Assembly (NCBI GenBank): GCA_030042915.1
Contig: JASHYS010000065.1
Coordinates: 1 to 6,974 of the forward strand
Direction: 5' to 3'
DNA length: 6,974 nucleotides
Source of the DNA: Acidobacteriaceae bacterium
GTDB taxonomy: Bacteria > Acidobacteriota > Terriglobia > Terriglobales > Acidobacteriaceae
Each line of letters opens with the position of its first letter. Position 1 is the first letter of the stretch. Made by a program: the position numbers and the translations under genes. Positions 1 through 4,910 of this stretch are shown piece after piece. The notes under the pieces are model-generated. The model had not been told where the DNA came from, made no database searches, and saw nothing but the letters and a program-made list of their open reading frames with translations.

Positions 1-1
1 G

Positions 2-397
2 GTTGTCTCGGACGGTGACAACACCTGGAAATCAGCCACGTACGCTGAGGCGCTGGAAGCGGCGCTGCGCAATGAAGTGATGATTTACTCGATCATCGAC
101 GTGCCGATTACGTCGGACGCGGGCCGAGATACCGGCGGCGAGCACGCCCTGATCACGATTGCCGAGCAGACGGGCGGCAAGCATTTCTATGTAAGCGAGG
201 GCGGGCTCGACAAAGCTTTTGCCCAGGTGAGCGACGACCTGCGCACGCAATACCTGATCGGCTATTATCCGCACCATCAAATGCCCGGCACCAACTTTCA
301 CCGCATCACCGTGACCATCCCCCGCGCGGCGGCCGACGAGTTCAACATTCGCAACAAAACCGGCTACTACGCCGACTCACCCTTGCGGGGCAATTGA
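2..397 (+). CDS. VWA-domain protein, C-terminal part (VWFA-related Acidobacterial type)
   Basis: This gene is cut by the left window edge; the reading frame is open from base 2 and 131 codons remain before the TGA at 395-397. The visible part starts with VVSDGDNT, which fits the core strand and acidic loop of a von Willebrand factor A domain. A Rossmann-like segment (EVMIYSIIDVPI) follows, then an alternating helix/strand stretch ending in LRTQYLIGYYP and a short beta-rich tail (HRITVTIPR). The R-x-QYLIGYYP motif near the C-terminus is characteristic, as I recall it, of the VWFA-related Acidobacterial domain family (TIGR03436). Members are usually exported proteins of unknown role, thought to bind protein partners through a metal-dependent adhesion site. 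The N-terminal signal peptide and the DxSxS part of that site lie outside the window. The family call is fairly secure; the function is unknown. Confidence 0.85.
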   Translation, partial: VVSDGDNTWKSATYAEALEAALRNEVMIYSIIDVPITSDAGRDTGGEHALITIAEQTGGKHFYVSEGGLDKAFAQVSDDLRTQYLIGYYPHHQMPGTNFHRITVTIPRAAADEFNIRNKTGYYADSPLRGN

Positions 398-414
398 GGC
401 AGTGAAGGGAGCGA

Positions 415-529
415 CGGTAGTGGGTCAGTTTGAAAAAAACTTCCCTCAGGGGCTATCTTTTCTTTCCGGCATTTGCGGCACGACTCAAGCCACCCCCTTT
501 CAAAACGGATTCAAACTGGCCCACTGCCG
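415..529. repeat. Imperfect 20-bp inverted repeat with 75-bp spacer
   Basis: The arms are 415-434 and 510-529. They match at 18 of 20 positions, and both mismatches become G-U pairs if the + strand is transcribed, so RNA could form an unbroken 20-bp stem. The spacer is T/C-rich in its first half and carries a CCTCAGGGGCT segment and GGCACGACTCAAGCC (477-491). Both resemble small dispersed repeats I associate with acidobacterial genomes, but copy number cannot be checked here. No long U-run follows the right arm, so it is not a classic intrinsic terminator. The right arm also overlaps a competing small hairpin, CTGCCG/CGGCAG (524-529 with 538-543). It fills most of the gap between the VWA gene and the Hfq-like gene. 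Confidence 0.6.
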
Positions 530-557
530 AGCGGCCCCGGCAGGGCGGCTCTGCATC

Positions 558-569
558 TAAAATGGCAAT
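558..569 (+). promoter_or_regulatory. Candidate -10 box for the Hfq-like gene, suggesting a leaderless start
   Basis: TAAAAT at 558-563 differs from the TATAAT consensus at one position. It lies six bases before the A of the ATG at 570, which is the spacing expected between a -10 box and the transcription start. No Shine-Dalgarno sequence precedes that ATG. Together these suggest a leaderless transcript. No convincing -35 box is present at the matching distance (535-540 is CCCCGG), so the call is tentative. Confidence 0.35.
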
Positions 570-878
570 ATGACATCCCCTTTGTCGTCGCGCCGCCGTT
601 CCAAGACGCCTCCGCCGGGTGAAACCGGCCAGGAAGCGCTCTATTTGCGCTCGTTGAGCGAGCGCCAGGTGATCGTCAACATCAAGTTGCGCGATGGCGA
701 AACCGTGCGCGGCTGGATCGAATACTTCGACGACTCCATGCTGCGTTTGACACGCGAGGGCCAGCCAAACCTGTTTATCTACAAGAACCAGATCAGGACC
801 ATCAGCGAAGCCGGCCGCAGGCGTACGCCGCGCTTCGAGACCGCGGATGGACCAGGAGCCGGCGAGGCGCCTCTGTGA
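570..878 (+). CDS. hfq: Divergent Hfq/Sm-like RNA-binding protein
   Basis: This 102-residue protein has an Sm/Hfq core at about residues 22-79. Residues 25-48 align without gaps to the E. coli Hfq segment beginning FLNALRRER. The IEYFD strand and the Sm2-like YKNQIRTI (71-78) correspond to IESFD and YKHAIST. Hfq proteins form hexamer rings that bind small RNAs and mRNAs and act in post-transcriptional control. Several RNA-contact residues differ by my alignment: His57 is Asn73, Phe42 is Ser56, Gln8 is Glu22, Tyr25 is Lys39, and the Arg-rich rim patch is SERQ (30-33). The loop before YKN is about two residues longer. The N-terminal extension (RRRSK) and C-terminal tail (GRRRTPR) are basic. The ATG lacks a Shine-Dalgarno; an ATG at 562 in another frame stops after three codons. 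The stop overlaps the GTG of the phosphatase gene. It may be the organism's Hfq or a diverged paralogue. Confidence 0.8.
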   Translation: MTSPLSSRRRSKTPPPGETGQEALYLRSLSERQVIVNIKLRDGETVRGWIEYFDDSMLRLTREGQPNLFIYKNQIRTISEAGRRRTPRFETADGPGAGEAPL

Positions 879-1795
879 GCGGCGGGCCGCAGCCCGTTCT
901 CGAACCGAATTTCGCGTACGTTCCCAGGGCCGCTGAGATTGCGCGCGAAGCGGGCGCCCTGCTACGCGAGTACTTCGCTCGAGGTGTAGAAACCGAGTAC
1001 AAGGGCGATGTGGACCTGGTGACTGAGGCCGACCGTGCGGCCGAGAAGCTGATCCGCACACGCCTGGCCAGGGCTTTTCCCGAGCATGGTGTTTACGGCG
1101 AAGAGGGTACACGCGAGCGGCTGGAAGGCGCATATCGCTGGTACGTCGACCCGCTCGACGGGACCACGAACTTTGCTCATGGCTTTCCGCACTTTGCGGT
1201 TTCGCTGGGCCTGGAGCACCGGCCTGCAGCCGCAAAGCCGCAAGAAGATGGATTGCTGGTGGCCGCCGTGATCTACGACCCCATGCGCAATGAGCTCTTC
1301 ACGGCCGAGCCCGGGCGAGGTGCAGCTCTGAACGGCAAGCCCATTCACGTTTCCAACGTGGCGGATCTGGCCGCGTCGCTGCTGGCCACAGGTTTTCCCA
1401 GCCGCAAGCGCCATGCCAGCCCGAATATCCACTTCTACCAGGAATTCACCTTGCGCTCGCATGGAGTGCGGCGGGCGGGATCGGCTGCGCTCGACCTGGC
1501 CTATGTTGCCTGCGGCCGCATGGAGGGCTTCTGGGAGTTCAATCTCAATCCATGGGACACCGCTGCCGGGGTATTGCTCGTTGAAGAAGCCGGCGGCCGC
1601 GTCACGGATTTCTCGGGCCGTCGTTTCCGGCTCTCCAGCGAAGAGTGCCTGGCTTCCAACGGGCTCGTTCACCGGCAGCTCATCGATTTGTTTGCCGACA
1701 TGTTTGCCGGCCGCGGCCTGGCGCCGATCCCAACGCCGGCAGAGTTTGCGAGAAGCAGGGAGCGAGGGAGCAAGAAAACAGGGAATAGGGATTAG
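875..1795 (+). CDS. Inositol monophosphatase family protein (SuhB-like)
   Basis: This 306-residue protein is a Mg2+-dependent, Li+-sensitive-type phosphatase that would hydrolyse myo-inositol monophosphate or a related sugar or nucleotide phosphate in the cytoplasm. The metal-site motifs are in order: KGDVDLVTEAD (43-53), GEEG (75-78), DPLDGTT (92-98) and WDTAAG (227-232), with AGSAALDLAYVACGR (201-215) before the last. This pattern fits the SuhB/IMPase branch better than CysQ or HisN, but substrate cannot be fixed from sequence. SuhB also has a role in rRNA transcription antitermination in E. coli. The GTG start overlaps the TGA of the Hfq-like gene (GTGA), with GAGG seven bases upstream, so translation is probably coupled. 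The family is usually about 260-270 residues; the last ~20 (PAEFARSRERGSKKTGNRD) look non-conserved and are encoded largely by the purine-rich repeat that starts here. The core family call is secure. Confidence 0.93.
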   Translation: MSGGPQPVLEPNFAYVPRAAEIAREAGALLREYFARGVETEYKGDVDLVTEADRAAEKLIRTRLARAFPEHGVYGEEGTRERLEGAYRWYVDPLDGTTNFAHGFPHFAVSLGLEHRPAAAKPQEDGLLVAAVIYDPMRNELFTAEPGRGAALNGKPIHVSNVADLAASLLATGFPSRKRHASPNIHFYQEFTLRSHGVRRAGSAALDLAYVACGRMEGFWEFNLNPWDTAAGVLLVEEAGGRVTDFSGRRFRLSSEECLASNGLVHRQLIDLFADMFAGRGLAPIPTPAEFARSRERGSKKTGNRD

Positions 1796-1997
1796 GGAAC
1801 AGGGAACAGAAAGACAGAGCGAGCGAGGGAACAAGGGAGCAAGAAAAGAGAACAGAAAATCAGAGATTGAACTGCTCCGAATTCCGCGCACACATGCTGT
1901 TGACTCTTCTACGCTCCATAGATGATCCGATTGCTCGAAGGGTTAGTTTGCCAACGGCCTAGGGTTTCCCGCTGTCTCGTTCCCTGGCTTCTCGCAT
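1747..1997. repeat. Segment bounded by an imperfect ~20-bp inverted repeat
   Basis: The left arm (1747-1766, reading TGCGAGAAGC then AGGGAG-CGAG) is matched in inverted orientation by 1976-1997. Ten bases are identical at the outer end; then there is a one-base insertion, five identical bases, a small difference and four more identical bases. The arms enclose the last 15 or so codons of the phosphatase, the purine-rich heptamer tract and about 100 bp of unremarkable sequence. The layout resembles a small non-autonomous element, but no target-site duplication is visible at the outer ends (GAGTT against TAGCA). It could also be two inverted pieces of a purine-rich repeat. Confidence 0.4.
1758..1857 (+). 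repeat. Purine-rich tract with tandem 7-bp repeats
   Basis: About 100 bases are almost entirely A and G. At 1781-1808 four heptamers stand in perfect tandem: GGGAATA, GGGATTA, GGGAACA, GGGAACA. Related units, GGGAGCA (1766-1772 and 1835-1841) and GGGAACA (1827-1833), occur on both sides. The 13-mer GGGAGCAAGAAAA is exactly duplicated at 1766-1778 and 1835-1847. The tract begins inside the phosphatase gene and supplies its stop codon (TAG, 1793-1795). It resembles the short tandem heptamer repeats known from cyanobacteria in style, though not necessarily in origin. Confidence 0.75.
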
Positions 1998-2115
1998 AGC
2001 AAAACGCAGCGCGCCCCGAGATCGTTGGGCTGCGGGCCCGTGTGCTACTATCAGCGTCGAGAGGTTCAGAGCGGGTTTTCAGTAGCAAGCCGCTTGCGTT
2101 CCCCGGAGAGCACAG
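1796..2115. other. Intergenic region between the phosphatase and ferredoxin genes
   Basis: This 320-bp gap holds the rest of the heptamer tract (to about 1857) and the right arm of the inverted repeat (1976-1997). Just before the ferredoxin gene it has a weak -10-like TACTAT at 2046-2051, with no good -35 box; the closest, TCGTTG at 2023-2028, has a 17-base spacer. Between 1870 and 1970 I see nothing recognisable. A 25-codon open frame from the ATG at 1922 has no Shine-Dalgarno and no coding character. No intrinsic terminator for the phosphatase operon is evident. Confidence 0.5.
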
Positions 2116-2376
2116 ATGGCATACGTCATTGCAGAACCCTGTATCGGCACCAAGGACACCGCCTGTGTAGACGCCTGTCCGGTCGATTGCATCCATCCCA
2201 AAAAAGACGAAGCCGGTTTCGGCGACTCCGATCAGTTGTTCATCGATCCGGTGGAGTGCATCGACTGTGGCGCGTGCGTGCCAGTCTGTCCGGTTTCGGC
2301 CATCTTCGCGCAGGATGACCTGCCGGAGAAATGGTCCCACTTTGCCGAAAAGAATTCCAAGCACTTCGGCCGTTAA
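2116..2376 (+). CDS. 7Fe-type ferredoxin ([3Fe-4S][4Fe-4S], FdxA-like)
   Basis: This 86-residue soluble electron carrier would pass low-potential electrons between cytoplasmic redox enzymes. Two cluster motifs are seen. Residues 9-25 have C9, C17, C21 and C25 in EPCIGTKDTACVDACPVDC; residues 48-58 have C48, C51, C54 and C58 in ECIDCGACVPVCP. The usual second cysteine of the first CxxC is Thr12, the pattern of actinobacterial 7Fe ferredoxins. By family analogy C9, C17 and C58 bind [3Fe-4S], C21, C48, C51 and C54 bind [4Fe-4S], and C25 is free. The C-terminal PEKWSHFAEKN also fits that family. The loop between the clusters (residues 27-42) is six or seven residues longer than in the mycobacterial protein as I recall it. 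GGAG at 2105-2108 lies seven bases before the ATG and fixes the start. It appears monocistronic, and no partner enzyme is nearby. Confidence 0.93.
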   Translation: MAYVIAEPCIGTKDTACVDACPVDCIHPKKDEAGFGDSDQLFIDPVECIDCGACVPVCPVSAIFAQDDLPEKWSHFAEKNSKHFGR

Positions 2377-2478
2377 AAAACCTGCGGGAGTTCAGGCTCG
2401 AGCATCGCATCTGGAGCGTAATTTGCACTCGCCAGTCCCGGTTGGGCTTTGATACGGGCGCGGCTTCCATCTGACATG

Positions 2479-2499
2479 GGCACGGCTTTCAGCCGGGCC
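2479..2499. repeat. GC-rich hairpin, possible decayed dispersed repeat
   Basis: GGCACGGCT (2479-2487) pairs with AGCCGGGCC (2491-2499) around a TTC loop, with eight of nine positions complementary. No T-run follows on either strand. The sequence resembles GGCACGACTCAAGCC in the repeat before the Hfq-like gene (477-491), so both may be worn copies of one dispersed element. It lies between the converging ferredoxin and anti-sigma genes. Confidence 0.45.
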
Positions 2500-2532
2500 G
2501 TTAAGACGCACAAAATGGGCAGAGATTGAGTG

Positions 2533-2567
2533 TCTGCGGGAGAATTGCAGATGACTTTTTCTTTATT
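2533..2567 (+). terminator. Weak candidate terminator for the ferredoxin gene
   Basis: TCTGC (2533-2537) and GCAGA (2547-2551) form a five-bp stem with a nine-base loop, followed by TGAC and the T-rich run TTTTTCTTTATT (2556-2567). The order of hairpin then T-run suits transcription on the + strand, but the stem is short and there is a four-base gap before the T-run. It overlaps the stop codon of the - strand anti-sigma gene, so it would sit exactly at the convergence point. Confidence 0.3.
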
Positions 2568-3075
2568 GCCGCTCCGAGGCGAGATAGACGGCGAGCCCGC
2601 CGAGTAAAACCAGCCCGGCGCAAGCGGGCAGGAGAATCATCCAGGTCCAGCCTTGATCCGGAGCCGCGAGGAGTGCACTCCAATGCAACCCGCCAGTTCG
2701 CTGGAGCTGCTCAAGCCACGTGAGCCAGGCGATGCCGTGACGGGCCTCGAAACCGGCACATCCGAGGGCGGCAATGAAGGCAGCCACAAGCGCGAAGATT
2801 TCGGCGCCGAGAAGCGGCCGCGCGAGGCGCTCAACGGCGGCGTTGCGACGGCGCAGTTGCGCGCGCCAGAACAGGATGCCCGGAGGAGGCAGCTTGGCGG
2901 AGGCAATGGCGGCCGTACGGGCTTTCTGGAAGGCTTGGGAGACGAGCACGAGATCGCCGCATGCGGGGCATGTGTTGACGTGGGCCAAGAGTTCAGGATC
3001 TGCGGCCGCGGGCCATTGGCCAGGTGCGAGCAGATCGCGCACTTCGTTTTCTCGCGGGCAGGGTGTCAGCCTCAT
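2563..3075 (-). CDS. Zinc-finger anti-sigma factor with two membrane segments
   Basis: This 170-residue protein is probably the anti-sigma factor for the ECF sigma factor encoded just upstream. The N-terminal cytoplasmic part has H32-x3-C36-x2-C39 (AHVNTCPACG), the zf-HC2/ZAS anti-sigma motif, with an additional Cys6 as a possible fourth ligand. A Pro-rich linker LPPPGILFWRAQLRRR (62-77) follows; I associate similar linkers with acidobacterial anti-sigma-like proteins. Two hydrophobic segments at about 89-109 and 145-166 should span the inner membrane, with a ~35-residue loop containing WLTWLEQLQ outside. In this family the zinc domain holds the sigma factor inactive until a signal releases it. 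Its ATG overlaps the sigma stop codon (ATGA, 3072-3075), so the two are translationally coupled. Role inferred from motif and context; the signal is unknown. Confidence 0.82.
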   Translation of the reverse strand: MRLTPCPRENEVRDLLAPGQWPAAADPELLAHVNTCPACGDLVLVSQAFQKARTAAIASAKLPPPGILFWRAQLRRRNAAVERLARPLLGAEIFALVAAFIAALGCAGFEARHGIAWLTWLEQLQRTGGLHWSALLAAPDQGWTWMILLPACAGLVLLGGLAVYLASERQ

Positions 3076-3689
3076 GCATCCCTCCCCGATGACGTGTCCT
3101 GCTTGCGGAGGAGGGCTGCGATCTTGTGGCGCGCACGGAAAAGCAGAAGGCGGATACTGGCGGTGGCCAGGCCCGTCACTTGCGCGATCTCGCGATGCGA
3201 GTAGCCTTCAGCATGCGCCAGCCAAAGCAGTTGGCGCTCGCGGGGCTTCATGCGGCGCAACGCGGGACCAAGCAGGATCTGCGAATCGGTTTGCTCGGCG
3301 CCGCTTTGCGCGGCAAAGAATTCTTCGGGGATCTCCTCGATGGAGGCCGCGCGCGGGCGGCGCCAATGATCACGGAGCAAGTTGGTGGCGATGCGAAACA
3401 GATAGAGCCGGGCAGCCGCTTCGCCGTCGGTGAAGAGCGATGGCGCGCCGGCCGCACAGAGAAAGCGCACATAGCTTTCCTGCATCAAGTCTTCGGCCAG
3501 CGTGGGATCAGAGGAGACGCGGGCGAGGTAAGCCCAGAGCGGACGGGCCGAACGCTGATAAAACGCGGCGAAGGCTTCATCGTCCATCGGGCTGTCACAC
3601 GCGCGCTCGCCGGCTGCATCGGCTGCACCGGCGAATGCGCCCGGTAATGCGAATTCCCAGGACATAGTTGCAATTACGCACGAGGCCAT
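3072..3689 (-). CDS. ECF-family RNA polymerase sigma factor
   Basis: This 205-residue protein directs RNA polymerase to a specific regulon. Region 2 runs from about residue 36 to 111: DDEAFAAFYQ, then DPTLAEDLMQESYVRFL (61-77, region 2.2, core-polymerase contact) and LYLFRIATNLLRDHWRR (95-111, region 2.4, -10 recognition). Region 4 runs from about 142 to 195, with the helix-turn-helix SHREIAQVTGLATASIRLLL (164-183) for -35 recognition. There is no region 3, as is usual for ECF factors. The frame is open upstream to 3920, but that part overlaps the preceding gene in another frame. I chose the ATG at 3689 because AGAGGA lies eight bases upstream of it. Later in-frame ATGs at 3665 and 3587 lack such a site. 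The ~35 residues before region 2 are poorly conserved in appearance, so the true start could be later. Confidence 0.88.
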   Translation of the reverse strand: MASCVIATMSWEFALPGAFAGAADAAGERACDSPMDDEAFAAFYQRSARPLWAYLARVSSDPTLAEDLMQESYVRFLCAAGAPSLFTDGEAAARLYLFRIATNLLRDHWRRPRAASIEEIPEEFFAAQSGAEQTDSQILLGPALRRMKPRERQLLWLAHAEGYSHREIAQVTGLATASIRLLLFRARHKIAALLRKQDTSSGRDA

Positions 3690-3708
3690 GGCCGGGTTCC
3701 TCTCGAGG

Positions 3709-4683
3709 TCAAGGCCTGAATTGCGGGCCGGAGCCAGTGGCTGTTGTGGATTCCACATCAGCCTTGTCGGGCAGCAATCCCAGGCGCTTGGCGAGGAACC
3801 AGGTGACCGCTGCGGAAAGGATAAACCCAATCCCGGGCATGAGCGCGAGCGTGCCCAGCACAGCCATGGGCGTTTCCATGTCGGTTCCGGAATTACGCAA
3901 GAAGAGCAAGCCGATGCCAAGCAAAGTGAACACGATGCCGAGCTGCAGGGGCGTAAGCACGCGCGCCACGGCGTTGGGCATGCGCTGAGCCGCTCCGTCG
4001 CCCGCCGCCATGGGCGCAGCCATCAGGAAGCGCTGGCCCGCGTCTGTCTCAAGATACGCAGCCAAATCCTGGCTGGTACCAAATTTGTCGATCAAGCGCG
4101 CATGCAATTCGGTCTGCTGTTTGTAGGCGCGGTTCCAGCGGTGGCTCTGGACAAAGAGGCGGACGATCCAGACGAATGCGAAGAAGATTGCGGGAACGAT
4201 GATGATGGGCTGGAGGCGATCGAATATGTCTGCGGCCGACGACGACTGGTGGTCAGGCGGCACAAGGTCGGGCCAGACCGCGCGCTCCAGCGCCTCGTCG
4301 CGGCGCCCGTGGCCGTTTTCGAGGTGGTTGAAGAGATAGAACTCGGGATTGCGCGCCACGTCAGGGTGGGCCTGAAGAAACTGCGCCAGCTCAGGATTGT
4401 TGCGGGCCACGTATTCCTGATCGGACAGCAAAGATGGGTCTCGCGCCACGACGGACGTGAGCACCGGGCTGAGGCGCAGAAGCTTGAGGAGCTGCTCCTG
4501 CGTGTCGGCGACATCGCTCTCGCTGGGAGCCTGCGCCATGGGTGAAGCGGCGGGATGCATGGGCGCTTTTGGAGCAGCTGGTGCTGCGGGAAGAGACTGG
4601 GCTGAAGCGAAAGGAGCGCTTGCCAGGGCAAACACTGCCACGCTGCATAGGATCCAGGATGCAAAACGGTTTCGATCTTTCAT
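3709..4683 (-). CDS. Signal-peptide membrane protein of unknown function, first gene of the sigma operon
   Basis: I do not recognise this 324-residue protein as a named family. Residues 1-29 form a signal peptide (MKDRNR, hydrophobic core, ASA cleavage site before Gln29). An Ala/Pro-rich stretch to about 50 follows. Residues 64-125 are a helical region with Asn/His-Pro repeats (RNNPELAQFLQ, AHPDVARNPEFYL). Membrane segments lie at about 158-177, 245-263 and 273-297. Positive residues after the first (RLFVQSHRWNRAYK) and after the third (AKRLG) suggest the N-terminal helical part is periplasmic and loop 179-244 cytoplasmic. The ATG at 4683 is chosen because GAGGGG lies six to seven bases upstream and it gives a proper signal peptide; upstream extension to 4842 lacks coding character. 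Its stop is 19 bp before the sigma start, implying one operon. A role in signalling or envelope maintenance with the sigma/anti-sigma pair is inference. Confidence 0.8.
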   Translation of the reverse strand: MKDRNRFASWILCSVAVFALASAPFASAQSLPAAPAAPKAPMHPAASPMAQAPSESDVADTQEQLLKLLRLSPVLTSVVARDPSLLSDQEYVARNNPELAQFLQAHPDVARNPEFYLFNHLENGHGRRDEALERAVWPDLVPPDHQSSSAADIFDRLQPIIIVPAIFFAFVWIVRLFVQSHRWNRAYKQQTELHARLIDKFGTSQDLAAYLETDAGQRFLMAAPMAAGDGAAQRMPNAVARVLTPLQLGIVFTLLGIGLLFLRNSGTDMETPMAVLGTLALMPGIGFILSAAVTWFLAKRLGLLPDKADVESTTATGSGPQFRP

Positions 4684-4731
4684 TGCTGTTCCCCTCATCG
4701 GTTCGTTTCTTTGGTATGCGTCTGCACATAG

Positions 4732-4757
4732 AACGGATGGGCGGTCAAAGTGGTTAA
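4732..4757 (-). promoter_or_regulatory. Speculative ECF-type promoter before the sigma operon
   Basis: On the - strand TTAACC (4757-4752) is followed after 16 bases by CGTT (4735-4732). Many ECF sigma factors recognise an AAC-containing -35 box and a CGT-containing -10 box at about this spacing and often control their own operon. It would start transcription roughly 40 bases before the ATG at 4683. The match is short and could be chance. A TTGACC nearby (4748-4743) has no -10 partner at normal spacing. Confidence 0.2.
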
Positions 4758-4769
4758 CAGGAGAGATCG

Positions 4770-4805
4770 ATGGACGGTGACCGGCGAAGCATTGAAGGGG
4801 TTTAG
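4770..4805 (+). CDS. Possible 11-codon leader ORF upstream of purA
   Basis: An ATG at 4770 opens an 11-residue frame (MDGDRRSIEGV) ending in TAG at 4803-4805. It is preceded by AGGAGAG (4759-4765), a better Shine-Dalgarno than the one before purA itself, at suitable spacing. It ends 105 bases before the purA ATG. The encoded peptide shows no run of one amino acid that would suggest attenuation. A TAGAAT at 4803-4808, possibly a -10 box for purA, overlaps its end. If transcription starts there, this ORF would not be transcribed with purA. Its reality is uncertain. Confidence 0.2.
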   Translation: MDGDRRSIEGV

Positions 4806-4910
4806 AATCGAAGTGGTTGTGGGCGATCTGCCCGCATCGCATTGATTTCCCGCACGCATCGAAGCCCTCAAGCGTTGATGTGGCGGGTATTTGTGTGAGA
4901 TCAGGTGGCC

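Noticed and set aside
453..1235. 260-residue open frame on the - strand
   Set aside because: It lies opposite the Hfq-like and phosphatase genes, is Arg/Pro-rich without domain features, and is explained by GC-rich codon bias on the coding strand.
1784..1798. Telomere-like TAGGGATTAGGGAA
   Set aside because: It is just part of the heptamer series GGGAATA/GGGATTA/GGGAACA and does not continue as a TTAGGG array.
1747..1857. CRISPR-like array
   Set aside because: The repeats are 7 bp, contiguous and purine-only, with no unique spacers; nothing in the window resembles a CRISPR array.
962..1891. 309-residue open frame on the - strand
   Set aside because: It is antisense to the phosphatase, which has clear family motifs; this frame shows none.
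1922..2000. 25-codon open frame before the ferredoxin gene
   Set aside because: No ribosome site, overlaps the inverted-repeat arm and shows no coding character.
2653..3647. Several overlapping + strand open frames of 170-220 residues
   Set aside because: They are opposite the sigma and anti-sigma genes, which carry the ECF region 2/4 and H-x3-C-x2-C motifs.
3690..3920. N-terminal extension of the sigma factor frame
   Set aside because: It overlaps the 3' end of the preceding gene in another frame, has Cys/Trp/Pro-rich non-sigma character, and a good ribosome site precedes the ATG at 3689.
3688..4545. 285-residue open frame on the + strand
   Set aside because: It overlaps the membrane-protein gene, whose signal peptide, membrane segments and ribosome site support the - strand frame.
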